From: Thiobacillus sp.
GTDB lineage: Bacteria > Pseudomonadota > Gammaproteobacteria > Burkholderiales > Thiobacillaceae
DNA: 31,999 bases
Direction: 5' to 3'
NCBI RefSeq assembly: GCF_024708915.1
Contig: NZ_JANJXQ010000256.1
Location: 1 to 31,999, forward strand
Made by a program: the position numbers and the translations under genes. Under the pieces are notes generated by a model. That model worked only from the letters and a program-made list of their open reading frames with translations, was not told the DNA's origin and searched no databases. Of this stretch, positions 16,398-25,777 are shown one piece after another; position 1 is the stretch's first letter; the number at the start of each line of letters is the position of its first letter.

Positions 16398-17492
16398 TCA
16401 GGTTTCGCTCAACAGTGCTTCCGGCGCTTCCAGTGCGGCCTTCACCGCCACCAGGAACTGCACCGCGTCGCGGCCGTCGATCAGCCGGTGGTCGTAGGTC
16501 AGCGCCAGATACATCATCGGGCGGATCACCACCTGGCCGCTCTCGGCGACCGGACGTTCCTGGATGGTGTGCATGCCGAGGATGGCCGACTGCGGCGGAT
16601 TGAGGATGGGAGTCGACAGGAGCGAACCGAATACGCCGCCGTTGGTGATGGAAAAGCTGCCGCCCGACAGGTCTTCGAGGGTGAGCCGGCTGTCCCGCGC
16701 ACGCTGGGCGAAGTCGGCGATGGCGCGTTCGATTTCGGCAGAACCGAGCGTCTGCGCGCGGCGCAGGATCGGTACCACCAGCCCGCGCGGGCTGGAGATG
16801 GCGATGCCGATGTCGACGTCGCCATGCCACACGATGTCGTCGCCGTCGATGCTGGCGTTGACGACGGGGAACTGCTGCATCGCCTGGCACACCGCACGCA
16901 CGAAGAACGACATGTAGCCGAGCTTGACGCCGTGTTTCACCTCGAACTCGGCCTTGAAGCGCTGGCGCAATTCGTTCACCGGCTGCATGTTCGCCTCGTT
17001 GAAGGTGGTGAGCATGGCGGCGGTGTGCTGCGCCGCGACCAGACGCTCGGCGACGCGCAGGCGCAGGCGCGACAGCGGTTCGCGGCGGCTTTCGCCTGGC
17101 GGGACGGTGGCCGCCGCTGTCGCGGCGGCAGGTAGCGGCACGCTGGCTTTTACCGGCGCCGCCATGCTCGCGGCTGGCGCGACGGCTGCAGCCGGCGGCG
17201 GCGCGGCCGGTGCAGGCTTCGGCTTCGCTGCGGGCGCGGGGACAACCATGCCCTCGCCGGTCTCGATCACCGCCACCACCTCGTCGGCCTTCACCACCGC
17301 ACCCTCCTCCCTGCGCAGTTCGAGCAGCGTGCCGGACGCCGGCGCGGGGATTTCCAGGATCACCTTGTCGGTTTCCAGGTCGACCAGGGTTTCGTCGCGC
17401 GCCACCGTCTCGCCCACCTGTTTGCGCCACGGCAGCAGGGTGCCGCTGGCGACCGAATCGGACAGGGTCGGCACACGCACGTCAATTTTCAT
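16398..17492 (-). CDS. sucB: 2-Oxoglutarate dehydrogenase E2 (dihydrolipoamide succinyltransferase) lacking the peripheral subunit-binding domain
   Basis: E2 forms the core of the 2-oxoglutarate dehydrogenase complex and transfers succinyl from lipoamide to CoA. Residues 1-~78 are a lipoyl domain with the lipoylated Lys in [12 protein letters not shown]. Residues ~85-135 are a Pro/Ala linker. The catalytic domain begins at [13 protein letters not shown] and contains [16 protein letters not shown] and the active site [17 protein letters not shown]. The ~35-residue domain that binds E3/E1 and normally sits between linker and core (with a GxGxxGR-type motif) is missing. The protein is 364 residues, against about 405 for E. 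coli SucB. The start overlaps the sucA end by 11 bases. No lpd gene follows. Confidence 0.93.
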   Translation of the reverse strand: MKIDVRVPTLSDSVASGTLLPWRKQVGETVARDETLVDLETDKVILEIPAPASGTLLELRREEGAVVKADEVVAVIETGEGMVVPAPAAKPKPAPAAPPPAAAVAPAASMAAPVKASVPLPAAATAAATVPPGESRREPLSRLRLRVAERLVAAQHTAAMLTTFNEANMQPVNELRQRFKAEFEVKHGVKLGYMSFFVRAVCQAMQQFPVVNASIDGDDIVWHGDVDIGIAISSPRGLVVPILRRAQTLGSAEIERAIADFAQRARDSRLTLEDLSGGSFSITNGGVFGSLLSTPILNPPQSAILGMHTIQERPVAESGQVVIRPMMYLALTYDHRLIDGRDAVQFLVAVKAALEAPEALLSET

Positions 17493-20178
17493 ACGAAGTC
17501 TCCAGCGCATCGTTCAGCAGCGCATCCAGTTCCGCCCGGTGGCGCGAGACATAGCCCGACGCCGGCGCCGCGGCAGCCGGGCGGCCGGCGTAATTGAAGC
17601 GCCGGCCGCCCGGCGCGCAGTGGTTGAGGTGGTGCAGTGTCTGGAACCACGCGCCCTGGTTCATCGGCTCTTCCTGCGCCCAGACGAAGGTGTCGGCCTG
17701 CGGATAGGCGTTCAGCACGGCGCGGAATTCGGCTTCGGGGAAGGGGTAGAGCTGTTCGATGCGCACCAGCGCGATATCGTCCAGCCCGCGCGCGACACGC
17801 GCCGCTTCGAGGTCGAACCATACCCGTCCGCTGCACGCCACCACGCGTTTGCAACCGCGCGGCGCGCGCGGATCGTCGATCACGGGCAGGAACGCTCCGC
17901 CGCTCAGGTCCGCCAGCGACGAGGTGGAGGCCGGATGGCGCAACAGGCTCTTCGGGCTCATGATCACCAGCGGTTTTCTCAGCGGGCGCACGATCTGCCG
18001 CCGCAGCAGGTGGAACATCTGCGCCGGCAGCGTCGGTACGCACACCTGGATGTTGTCCTGCGCGCACAGTTGCAGATAGCGTTCGAGGCGGGCCGACGAA
18101 TGCTCCGGCCCCTGCCCCTCGAAGCCGTGCGGCAACAGCAGCGTGAGGCCGCACAGGCGCCCCCACTTGGCCTCGCCGCTGGTGATGAACTGGTCGATCA
18201 CTACCTGCGCGCCGTTGGCGAAGTCGCCGAACTGCGCCTCCCACACCACCAGCGTGTCGGGGTCGGCAGTGGCGTAGCCGTATTCGTAGGCCAGCACCGC
18301 CTCTTCCGACAGCAGCGAATCAATGATGGTGAAGTTGCCCTGCCGGTTGTGGATGTGTTCGAGCGGAACGTAGACGCCGCTCTGGCGGCGCTCGCGCTTC
18401 TGGTCATGCCATACCGCATGGCGATGGAAAAACGTGCCGCGCGCCGAATCCTGGCCTGACACCCGCACATTGTGGCCGGCGTCGAGCAGGCTGGCATACG
18501 CCAGATGCTCGGCGTAACCCCAGTCCACCGGCAGGTCGCCCGCGCGCATCCTGCGGCGGTCGTCCAGCACCTTCTGCACCCGGGAGTGCAGTTCGATCTC
18601 ATGCTGCAGCGTGGTGATGCGTTCGCCCAGGAAGTCCAGCCGCGCTGGCGCCACCGCGGTGGCGACCTCGCCGGCCGGCGCGCCCTTGAAGCGCCCCCAG
18701 TCCATGCTGTAGGTTTCCTTGAAATCGGACAGCGCCGGCGCGCTCAGCGACTCGCCGTGTTCCAGCCGCGCACGGCAGGCATCGACCAGGTCGTCGGCCT
18801 GCGCCTGATCGAGCAGCCCCTCGTCCACCAGCCGCTGCGCATACAGGGTGCGCGTGCTGGGATGCGCCTGGATGCGGCGATACATCAGCGGCTGGGTGGC
18901 GAGCGGCTCGTCCTGCTCGTTGTGGCCGTGGCGGCGGTAGCACACCAGATCGATGAAGACGTTCTTGTGGAAGGTGTAGCGGTAATCGACCGCGGTCTGC
19001 ACCGCGAACGCCACCGCCTCGGGATCGTCGCCGTTGACGTGCAGCACCGGCGCCTCGACCATTTTCGCCACGTCGGTGCAATACAGCGTCGAGCGCACGT
19101 CGCGCGGATCGGAGGTAGTGAAGCCGATCTGGTTGTTGATCACCACGTGGATTGCGCCGCCGTTCCTGAAACCGCGCGTCTGCGACATATTGAGGCTTTC
19201 CATCACCACGCCCTGCCCCGACAGTGCGGCGTCGCCATGCAGGATCACCGGCACCACCTCGTAGCCGAGCACGTCGCCGCGCCGGTCCTGGCGCGCGCGT
19301 ACCGAGCCGCGCACCACCGGATGCACGATCTCGAGATGCGAGGGATTGAACGCCAGGGCCAGGTGCACCGGTCCATACGGCGTGGCAATGTCGGCGGAAA
19401 AGCCCTGGTGATATTTGACGTCGCCCGACAGCGGCGAATCCGCGTCGCCGTTCGCTGGTTCTTCGTACAGGCTTTCGAGCGGACGCCCCATGATGTTGGC
19501 CAGCACGTTGATGCGCCCGCGATGCGCCATGCCCATGACGATTTCCTTGGCACCGTGGCGCGCGCAGCGCGCGATCACCTGGTCGAGCAGCGGGATCAGG
19601 CTCTCGCCGCCTTCCAGCGAGAAGCGCTTCTGCCCGACATGGCGGGTGTGCAGGAATTTTTCCAGCGTCTCGGCATCGGTCAGCCGCTTCAGCAACTGCA
19701 TCTTGAGTTGGGTGGACACGCCAAAACGCCCCTGCGCACTTTCGATGCGTTCCTGCAGCCAGCGTTTGCGTGCCACGTCGGCGAGGTACATGTACTCGAC
19801 GCCGACATGGCCGCAATAGGCGCTGTTCACGCGCTGCAGAATATCGGCCAGAGTGGTACGCCCCACGCCGAACAGCGATCCGGTCTCGAATTCTCGGGTC
19901 AGATCCGCCTCGCTCAGTCCGTAGTGTGCCGGATCGAGTTCGGGATCCGGCGGCGGCTCGAAACGCCGCAGGGGATCCAGCTCGGCCTGCCGCGCGCCCA
20001 GATAGCGGTAGGCATTGATCAGCCGCAGCACCGCGACCTGGGCGGCATCCGATGCGGCTGCCGCCCCCGGCAACGGCTGGTTCAGCCAGGGCGCCAGCGC
20101 ATCGTCGCCGAACTGCTCCAGATACGCCGCATTGCCGGCATAAAGCGGTGACGTCAGGCGCCAGTCGGGTGCGTTCAT
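17482..20178 (-). CDS. sucA: 2-Oxoglutarate dehydrogenase E1 component
   Basis: Thiamine-diphosphate enzyme that decarboxylates 2-oxoglutarate and succinylates the E2 lipoyl group. At 898 residues it is slightly shorter than E. coli SucA (933). Recognisable parts in order: N-terminal [115 protein letters not shown] and [12 protein letters not shown] of the ThDP site; and the C-terminal [20 protein letters not shown] and [16 protein letters not shown] 20178 is preferred to the TTG at 20196, though neither has a clear ribosome site. It lies 30 bases after gltA. Confidence 0.95.
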   Translation of the reverse strand: MNAPDWRLTSPLYAGNAAYLEQFGDDALAPWLNQPLPGAAAASDAAQVAVLRLINAYRYLGARQAELDPLRRFEPPPDPELDPAHYGLSEADLTREFETGSLFGVGRTTLADILQRVNSAYCGHVGVEYMYLADVARKRWLQERIESAQGRFGVSTQLKMQLLKRLTDAETLEKFLHTRHVGQKRFSLEGGESLIPLLDQVIARCARHGAKEIVMGMAHRGRINVLANIMGRPLESLYEEPANGDADSPLSGDVKYHQGFSADIATPYGPVHLALAFNPSHLEIVHPVVRGSVRARQDRRGDVLGYEVVPVILHGDAALSGQGVVMESLNMSQTRGFRNGGAIHVVINNQIGFTTSDPRDVRSTLYCTDVAKMVEAPVLHVNGDDPEAVAFAVQTAVDYRYTFHKNVFIDLVCYRRHGHNEQDEPLATQPLMYRRIQAHPSTRTLYAQRLVDEGLLDQAQADDLVDACRARLEHGESLSAPALSDFKETYSMDWGRFKGAPAGEVATAVAPARLDFLGERITTLQHEIELHSRVQKVLDDRRRMRAGDLPVDWGYAEHLAYASLLDAGHNVRVSGQDSARGTFFHRHAVWHDQKRERRQSGVYVPLEHIHNRQGNFTIIDSLLSEEAVLAYEYGYATADPDTLVVWEAQFGDFANGAQVVIDQFITSGEAKWGRLCGLTLLLPHGFEGQGPEHSSARLERYLQLCAQDNIQVCVPTLPAQMFHLLRRQIVRPLRKPLVIMSPKSLLRHPASTSSLADLSGGAFLPVIDDPRAPRGCKRVVACSGRVWFDLEAARVARGLDDIALVRIEQLYPFPEAEFRAVLNAYPQADTFVWAQEEPMNQGAWFQTLHHLNHCAPGGRRFNYAGRPAAAAPASGYVSRHRAELDALLNDALETSYEN

Positions 20179-20208
20179 GTCGAAGCGGCCGGCCAACGTG
20201 CTGCCGGC

Positions 20209-21504
20209 TCAAGCACCGCGCTGCTCCAGCGGCACGTATTCGCGACGTGTCGCACCGGTATAGAGCTGGCGCGGGCGGCCGATCTTGTGGGCCGGATCGG
20301 ACAGCATTTCGTTCCACTGCGCCACCCAGCCTGATGTCCGCGCGAGGGCGAACATCACGGTGAACATGCTGGGTGGAATACCCATGGCACGGAAGATGAT
20401 GCCGGAATAAAAATCGACGTTGGGATAAAGCTTGCGCGAAATGAAATAGTCATCTTCCAGCGCGATGCGCTCGAGTTCCATCGCTATCTTGAACTGCGGA
20501 TCGTCGCGCAGGTCGAGTTCGTCCAGGACTTCGTAGCAGGTCTGGCGGATGATACGGGCGCGCGGGTCCATGTTCTTGTAGACGCGGTGTCCGAAACCCA
20601 TCAGCCGGAAAGTGTCGGTCTTGTCCTTGGCGCGCTTGATGTATTCGGGAATGCGCGAGACGTCGCCCATTTCGTCGAGCATTTTCAGCACCGCCTCATT
20701 GGCGCCGCCGTGCAGCGGCCCCCATAGCGAAGCCATGCCGGCCGCGACGCAGGCATAGGGATTGGCGCCGCTGGAGCCGGCCAGCCGCACGGTCGAGGTC
20801 GAGGCATTCTGCTCATGGTCGGCGTGCAGGATGAAAATACGGTCGAGCGCGCGCGCCAGCACCGGTTTGGGCTGGTAGGGCTCGCACGGGGTGGAAAACA
20901 TCATGTGCATGAAGTTCTCGGCATACGACAGGCGGTTCTGCGGATAGACGAAGGGCTGGCCTTCGTTGAACTTGTAGGCCCAGGCCGCCACCGTGGGGAT
21001 CTTGGCGATCAGGCGATGCGCGACGATTTCGCGGTGGTGCGGATCGAACAGATCGGTCCCTTCATGGTAGAAAGCCGACATCGCGCCGGTAACGCCGATC
21101 ATCACCGCCATCGGATGCGCACTGCGGCGGAATCCGCGGAACACGTTCTCCATCTGGTCGTGCAACAGGCTGTGATGACGGATCGAGTTTTCGAACGCCA
21201 TTTTCTGCCCGGCCGTAGGTAATTCACCGTGGTTCAGCAGATAGCAGACCTCCATGTAATCCGACTGGTAGGCCAGTTCTTCGATCGGGTAGCCGCGGTA
21301 GTACAGCAGCCCTTCGTCGCCGTCGATGTAGGTAATGGCGGAATTGCAGCTGGAGGTGGCGGTGAACCCCGGGTCGTGGGTAAAGTAGCCGTGCGGACCG
21401 AGCTCGCGGATGTCGATCACCGGCTTGCCATAGGTACCCTGCTCGATGGGCAGTTCGATGGACGGACTGCCGTCGCTGAAAGTGAGGGTGACGGTTTTTT
21501 TCAT
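20209..21504 (-). CDS. gltA: Citrate synthase (type II)
   Basis: Condenses acetyl-CoA and oxaloacetate to citrate at the entry of the TCA cycle. The 431-residue size and the N-terminal beta domain ([20 protein letters not shown]) are typical of the hexameric, NADH-sensitive bacterial type. Catalytic residues appear in [28 protein letters not shown] (His), [14 protein letters not shown] and [16 protein letters not shown] (Asp). Its ATG overlaps the sdhE stop (ATGA), so it is translated with the succinate dehydrogenase genes. sucA follows after 30 bases. Confidence 0.97.
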   Translation of the reverse strand: MKKTVTLTFSDGSPSIELPIEQGTYGKPVIDIRELGPHGYFTHDPGFTATSSCNSAITYIDGDEGLLYYRGYPIEELAYQSDYMEVCYLLNHGELPTAGQKMAFENSIRHHSLLHDQMENVFRGFRRSAHPMAVMIGVTGAMSAFYHEGTDLFDPHHREIVAHRLIAKIPTVAAWAYKFNEGQPFVYPQNRLSYAENFMHMMFSTPCEPYQPKPVLARALDRIFILHADHEQNASTSTVRLAGSSGANPYACVAAGMASLWGPLHGGANEAVLKMLDEMGDVSRIPEYIKRAKDKTDTFRLMGFGHRVYKNMDPRARIIRQTCYEVLDELDLRDDPQFKIAMELERIALEDDYFISRKLYPNVDFYSGIIFRAMGIPPSMFTVMFALARTSGWVAQWNEMLSDPAHKIGRPRQLYTGATRREYVPLEQRGA

Positions 21505-21878
21505 TGCAATTCCAAAAATAGTGCAGCCCGATAATGCTGTAGGCGTTCAACAAGCGCTTCGAGAGCGGCATCGCCCGCAGGCGACCTGCCTTGCAGCCGG
21601 TCGACGATTTCCATGTCGGACAAGGCCAGCAACCGCTCCAGCGCGGCTGTCTCGCAAGACTGCAGTGTAGCGCGGTGCGCCTGCAGAAAGCCACCCAGCC
21701 AGAGATCGAGTTCGAGCAATCCGCGGCGGCAGCGCCAGGCCATTCTATCGATTTGAGCTTCACGTTCACCCCCTCTCCCGCAAGCGGGATAAGCGGCGAC
21801 TTGTCCGCTCGCGGGCTTAGTCGATCGCTTAGAGGCTTCATCAGAGGGTTGGGGTGAGGGGGCGAAGCCGTCAGACAC
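21501..21878 (-). CDS. sdhE: FAD assembly factor SdhE with repeat-derived N-terminal extension
   Basis: SdhE helps attach FAD covalently to SdhA. The conserved part is [20 protein letters not shown] onward (RGxxELD surface) through [20 protein letters not shown]; from this Met (ATG 21743) it would be 80 residues, the normal size. The open frame extends 45 codons further to GTG 21878, which overlaps the sdhB stop. That extension (e.g. [20 protein letters not shown]) is encoded by a palindromic repeat at 21769-21861. Whether translation starts at 21878 (coupled to sdhB) or 21743 (weak ribosome site) is open. The stop overlaps the gltA start as ATGA. Confidence 0.85.
   Translation of the reverse strand: MSDGFAPSPQPSDEASKRSTKPASGQVAAYPACGRGGEREAQIDRMAWRCRRGLLELDLWLGGFLQAHRATLQSCETAALERLLALSDMEIVDRLQGRSPAGDAALEALVERLQHYRAALFLELQ
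21769..21861. repeat. Palindromic repeat, long form, at the sdhB/sdhE junction
   Basis: The outer arms CCCCTCTCCCGC-AA-GCGGG (left) and CAGAGGGTTGGGGTGAGGG (right) match the two halves of the repeat in dapC at 7001-7036. A ~55-base insert with further small inverted repeats (such as GCGGAC/GTCCGC-like pairs) separates them. It begins 8 bases after the sdhB stop and keeps an open frame into sdhE. Part of the insert (AGCGATCGACTAAGCC on the minus strand) resembles the bases just after the dapC copy, suggesting both derive from a similar longer unit. Confidence 0.75.
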
Positions 21879-22566
21879 GCCGTTTCACCAGCAAGGATTT
21901 GATGCGCCCGATTGCCGCCGTCGGGTTCAGCCCCTTGGGGCAGGCATCGACGCAATTCATGATGCCGCGGCAGCGATACAGCCGGTACGGGTCTTCCAGG
22001 TTGTCGAGCCGCGCGGGCGTTGCTTCGTCGCGGCTGTCGGCAATAAAACGGTAGGCCTGCAGCAAGCCCGCCGGGCCGACGAATTTTTCCGGGTTCCACC
22101 AGAACGAAGGACACGCCGTGGTACAGCAGGCGCACAGGATGCATTCGTAGGCGCCGTCGAGCAGCGCGCGATCCTCCGGACTCTGCAGACGTTCCACCTC
22201 GGGTTCGGGGTCGTCGTTGATGAGCCAGGGCTTGATCGAGCGGTACTGCCTGTAGAACGGCTCCATGTCGACGATCAGGTCGCGGATCACCGGCAGACCC
22301 GGCAGCGGCCGCACTTCGATCGGCTGCGTCAACTCGGACAGCGGCGTGATGCACGCCAGCCGGTTGCGGCCGTTGACGTTCACCGCATCCGATCCGCACA
22401 CACCTTCGCGGCAGGAGCGGCGCAGGCTCAGGGTTTCGTCCTGCGCCTTGATCGCGATGAGCGCGTCGAGCAGCATCTTGCCGGCCGGGTCGATGTCGAG
22501 GTCGACGTCCTGCATGAAGGGTCTTTCGCCGGATTCGGGGGAGTAGCGGTAGAGGCGGAATTTCAT
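21871..22566 (-). CDS. sdhB: Succinate dehydrogenase iron-sulfur subunit
   Basis: Carries electrons from SdhA to quinone. At 231 residues it is normal length. The [2Fe-2S] motif is SCREGVCGSDAVNVNGRNRL followed by AC; the [4Fe-4S] motif is CILCACCTTACP; the [3Fe-4S] and final ligands are CRGIMNCVDACPKGLNP. The ATG at 22566 has AGAGG 5 bases upstream. It is separated from sdhA by 577 bases, nearly all taken up by an inverted-repeat element, instead of the few bases usual in this operon. The stop overlaps the GTG start of sdhE. Confidence 0.97.
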   Translation of the reverse strand: MKFRLYRYSPESGERPFMQDVDLDIDPAGKMLLDALIAIKAQDETLSLRRSCREGVCGSDAVNVNGRNRLACITPLSELTQPIEVRPLPGLPVIRDLIVDMEPFYRQYRSIKPWLINDDPEPEVERLQSPEDRALLDGAYECILCACCTTACPSFWWNPEKFVGPAGLLQAYRFIADSRDEATPARLDNLEDPYRLYRCRGIMNCVDACPKGLNPTAAIGRIKSLLVKRRV

Positions 22567-22608
22567 GCGGGCCTCTTGTGTAAGTTGAGTTTCCGGGGAC
22601 GAGCAGTG

Positions 22609-23112
22609 GCTTCGCTTTTCGCCTGCGGGCGAGTTACTTTCTTTTGCTTCGCCAAAAGAAAGTAACCAAAGAAAAGGCGACCCCACATCGCTGCCCTGCG
22701 GGTTCCCGATTTGGCGCGCGCGGGCGGGCGCTCCACCAACTCGCCCTGGCAAGGCACACAAAACGTGCCTTGCTGCGGAGCTCGGACACGGTTCCGCTTT
22801 TTTCCCACCCGCACACACCAAATCGGCAGCGCTGAAGGGGGACAACCCAGGGTGCCGCCATCGCCTGTTATCCGTCCTGCGTCAAGCACAGGCGTTCGCA
22901 AGGGTGCCCCTTGTGTGTCGCCGAGAAGCGCAGCCGGACGGGGGGAAAAGGTGCGGGGTGTCTGAGCCCGCCAGGGCGAGTTCCCGCGCCGCCCCGGCCG
23001 GCGAGCATCGCAGGGGAGCCGAAGGCCGACACACCAGGGGTGGCCTTTTCTTTGGTTACTTTCTTTTGGCCACGCAAAAGAAAGTGACTCGCCCGCAGGC
23101 GAAAAGCGAAGC
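22609..23112. mobile_element. 504-bp element with ~70-bp inverted ends, between sdhA and sdhB
   Basis: The ends are inverted copies: 22609-22678 (GCTTCGCTTTTCGCCTGCGG at the outer tip) against 23043-23112, with one mismatch and a different 6-base loop. Each end is itself a hairpin: GTTACTTTCTTTTG (22633-22646) pairs with CAAAAGAAAGTAAC (22653-22666), and 23055-23068 pairs with 23075-23088. The interior also holds partial inverted matches (AACTCGCCCTGGC near 22738 and its complement near 22970). No transposase or credible gene is present. Frames through it translate to FFGYFLLAKQKKVTRPQAKS-like text, which recurs as false 'hypothetical proteins' in many proteobacterial genomes. No clear target duplication is seen. 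Confidence 0.8.
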
Positions 23113-23143
23113 CGTCGCAAAACGAAATAACCCATGTCCCCCA

Positions 23144-24898
23144 TCAATACACCCGTTCCTTCGGCCGAATCGACTCTACCGTCAGCGGCTTCAACCGCAC
23201 CGGCTTGGCATCCACCTGGTCTCCTTCACGCGAATACAGCGTGTGCTTCAACCAGTGCTCGTCGTCGCGCTGCGGAAAATCCTCCCGGGTATGCGCGCCG
23301 CGGCTTTCGGTTCGGGAAATCGCCGACACCAGCGTCGCGCGCGCCACGCCGATCAGGTTTTCCAGCTCCAGCGCCTCGATGCGCGCGGTGTTGAACACGC
23401 GGCTGGTGTCCTGCAAGCCCGCATGCGCCAGGCGTGCTTCCAGCGTGTCCAGTTTTTCCAGGCCCTCGCGCAACACCGCCTCGGTGCGGAATACGCCGGC
23501 ATGCAGCTGCATCGTGCGCCGCAAGTCGTCGCTGATCGCCGCCACGCGCTCGCTGCCGGGCTTTTCCCAGCGCTGCAGGCGGGCCAGGCCGGCATCGGCA
23601 GCGTCACCCGGCAAGGGGCGCGGATACGGGTTGTCACGCAGATACTCCAGCATATGCTTGCCTGCGGCGCGGCCGAACACGACAAGGTCGAGCAGCGAAT
23701 TGCCACCCAGCCGGTTGGCGCCGTGCACCGACACGCAGGCGCATTCGCCGACGGCATACAGTCCCGGCACCGGTTCTTCCGGGCCGAAGCGGGCGGGCGC
23801 GACGACCTGGCCGTGCAGGTTGGTGGGGATGCCGCCCATCATGTAGTGCGCGGTGGGAGCGACCGGAATCGGCGCCTTGACCGGGTCGACGCCGGCGAAG
23901 CGGATCGACAGCTCGCGGATGCCGGGGAGCTTGTCGACGATGGCCCGCTCGCCCAGGTGGTCGAGCTTGAGATCGACGTAGTCCGCGCGCGGCCCGCAGC
24001 CGCGCCCCTCGGCAATTTCGACGGCAATCGCGCGCGCCACCACGTCGCGTCCGGCGAGATCTCTGGCATGCGGCGCATAACGTTCCATGAAACGTTCGCC
24101 GTGCCTGTTCAGGAGATAGCCGCCCTCGCCGCGCACGCCTTCGGTGATGAGGCAGCCGACGCCGGCGATGCCGGTGGGATGGAACTGCCAGAACTCCATG
24201 TCCTGCAGCGGCAGCCCGGCGCGCAGCGCCATGCCGAGACCGTCGCCGGTATTGATCATGGCATTGCTGCTGTTGCCGAACGCGCGGCCGGCCCCGCCGG
24301 TGGCAAGCAGGGTGGTGCGCGCCTCGATCAGCAGCGGTTCGCCGGTTTCGATCGAAAACGCGCTGACGCCCAGACAGTAGCCGTCGGCGTCGCGCAGCAG
24401 GTCGAGGGCAAAGTATTCGTCGAAGAACTGCGTGCGATGCTGGATGTTCTGCTGATACAGCGTGTGCAGCAGCGCATGGCCGGTGCGGTCGGCAGCGGCA
24501 CAGGTACGGGTGGCCTGGTCGCCGCCGAAATGCTTCGACTGGCCGCCGAACGGCCGCTGGTAGATCTTGCCGTTGTCGAGGCGGGAGAATGGCAGCCCCA
24601 TGTGCTCCAGTTCGTAGACGGCGCTGGCCGCCTCGCGGCACATGAACTCGATCGCGTCCTGGTCGCCGAGCCAGTCGCCGCCCTTGACCGTGTCGTACAT
24701 GTGCCATTCCCAGCGGTCGTCGTCGACGTTGGCGAGCGCGGCGGTAATGCCGCCCTGCGCCGATACCGTGTGCGAACGCGTGGGAAAGACCTTCGACACC
24801 ACCGCGACCGTGTAGTCGGAACGCGCCAGTTGCAGCGCCGCGCGCAGGCCGGCGCCGCCGCCGCCGATGATGAGTGCATCGAAACGACGCGTGTTCAT
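23144..24898 (-). CDS. sdhA: Succinate dehydrogenase flavoprotein subunit
   Basis: Oxidises succinate to fumarate with covalently bound FAD. The 584-residue protein has the Rossmann motif ([20 protein letters not shown]), the flavinylated His43 in [58 protein letters not shown], active-site Arg region [13 protein letters not shown] and [19 protein letters not shown]. The C-terminal [20 protein letters not shown] is standard. It overlaps sdhD as ATGA. SdhE, needed for flavinylation, is encoded two genes downstream. Confidence 0.97.
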   Translation of the reverse strand: MNTRRFDALIIGGGGAGLRAALQLARSDYTVAVVSKVFPTRSHTVSAQGGITAALANVDDDRWEWHMYDTVKGGDWLGDQDAIEFMCREAASAVYELEHMGLPFSRLDNGKIYQRPFGGQSKHFGGDQATRTCAAADRTGHALLHTLYQQNIQHRTQFFDEYFALDLLRDADGYCLGVSAFSIETGEPLLIEARTTLLATGGAGRAFGNSSNAMINTGDGLGMALRAGLPLQDMEFWQFHPTGIAGVGCLITEGVRGEGGYLLNRHGERFMERYAPHARDLAGRDVVARAIAVEIAEGRGCGPRADYVDLKLDHLGERAIVDKLPGIRELSIRFAGVDPVKAPIPVAPTAHYMMGGIPTNLHGQVVAPARFGPEEPVPGLYAVGECACVSVHGANRLGGNSLLDLVVFGRAAGKHMLEYLRDNPYPRPLPGDAADAGLARLQRWEKPGSERVAAISDDLRRTMQLHAGVFRTEAVLREGLEKLDTLEARLAHAGLQDTSRVFNTARIEALELENLIGVARATLVSAISRTESRGAHTREDFPQRDDEHWLKHTLYSREGDQVDAKPVRLKPLTVESIRPKERVY

Positions 24899-25254
24899 GC
24901 TGCACGTCCCAGCGCCGCATCGAACAGGATCACGGCCAGCCACGCCACGCTGCCCGCCAGCATGGCGATCGCCGCCAGATACAGCGCCAGCCGCAGGCCG
25001 GCCGGGTGAACGTAGTCCATGCAGATGTCGCGTACCCCCACCCAGGCGTGCAGTGCCAGCGCCGCGGCCGTGAGCAGCATCAGCACGCGCAGCCACGGCG
25101 GCGCGAACAAAGCCTGCCAGCCGGCGGAATCGAGCGGCAAGGCGGCCAGGAAATAAGTCGCCAGCAGCGGCAAAGCCAGCGCCAGCACCACGGCAGTGGC
25201 ACGCTGCACGAGCCAGGTGCCGGTGCCGGTATGCGAGCCAGTGGTGGATTTCAT
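24895..25254 (-). CDS. sdhD: Succinate dehydrogenase membrane anchor subunit
   Basis: A 119-residue protein with three membrane helices (about residues 18-40, 53-77 and 88-112). The motif [18 protein letters not shown] holds the heme-side His and the Asp-Tyr pair that line the quinone site in SdhD proteins. With SdhC it anchors SdhAB and binds quinone and heme b. It overlaps both sdhC and sdhA by 4 bases (ATGA at each junction). Confidence 0.92.
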   Translation of the reverse strand: MKSTTGSHTGTGTWLVQRATAVVLALALPLLATYFLAALPLDSAGWQALFAPPWLRVLMLLTAAALALHAWVGVRDICMDYVHPAGLRLALYLAAIAMLAGSVAWLAVILFDAALGRAA

Positions 25255-25631
25255 GCGAACAGTCTCCAGGCGGCAAGCAGCGTGAGCAGCCCGCTCGCCA
25301 GCAAAACCGCGATGCTGCTTTGCCGCGCCCGGCGCAGGCCAAGGCCCCAGTGCGCATCCAGCGCCAGGTGCCGCAAGCCGGCGAAAAAATGATGCACAAA
25401 CGCCCATACCAGAAACAGCAGCACCAGCCTGGCCAGCGGATGCATCAGCCAATCGGCCATGCGCTGGAAGCCGGCTTCGCCCGACAGTGAGACCGACAGC
25501 GCCCACACCCCGAACGGAAAAGCCACGAACAGCAGTGCGCCCGAAACGCGATGCAGGATCGACACCCAGCCGGCGAGCGGCAAATGGATGCGGAACAGAT
25601 TCAGGTAGACGGGACGCGCGGCCGGCTTCAC
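25251..25631 (-). CDS. sdhC: Succinate dehydrogenase cytochrome b subunit
   Basis: A 126-residue three-helix protein. [20 protein letters not shown] and [10 protein letters not shown] near the N-terminus carry the Ser/Arg quinone-site residues, and [17 protein letters not shown] carries the axial heme His, as in other SdhC. It starts at GTG 25631 by family alignment; no good ribosome site is seen. It is the first gene of the sdh-gltA-sucAB run. The 146 bases upstream, back to the mqo stop, should hold its promoter, but I see no convincing -35/-10 pair. Confidence 0.93.
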   Translation of the reverse strand: MKPAARPVYLNLFRIHLPLAGWVSILHRVSGALLFVAFPFGVWALSVSLSGEAGFQRMADWLMHPLARLVLLFLVWAFVHHFFAGLRHLALDAHWGLGLRRARQSSIAVLLASGLLTLLAAWRLFA

Positions 25632-25777
25632 GACAGGGCACCGGGTTTCAGTCCGGACAATGATTGCCGGGATCGCCAGCTAAACAACGTCAACACGCGG
25701 AACGCATTCAGGCAAGTGAGTCTGGCGTGCATCTCTTATGGACGGGCCGCCTGGGAGCACCCTGGCTGCGGCTGGTT

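Noticed and set aside
15565..17430. mlaF extended upstream in frame through sucB
   Set aside because: The extension is low-complexity shadow sequence of sucB; MlaF homology begins at ATG 16395.
22563..23147. A 194-residue minus-strand reading frame spanning the inverted-repeat element
   Set aside because: It is the translation of the repeat; the FFGYFLLAKQKK text is a known false-gene pattern and the frame has no domain or ribosome site.
23144..25399. sdhA extended upstream through sdhD and sdhC
   Set aside because: The family N-terminus and the ATGA overlap with sdhD place the start at 24898.
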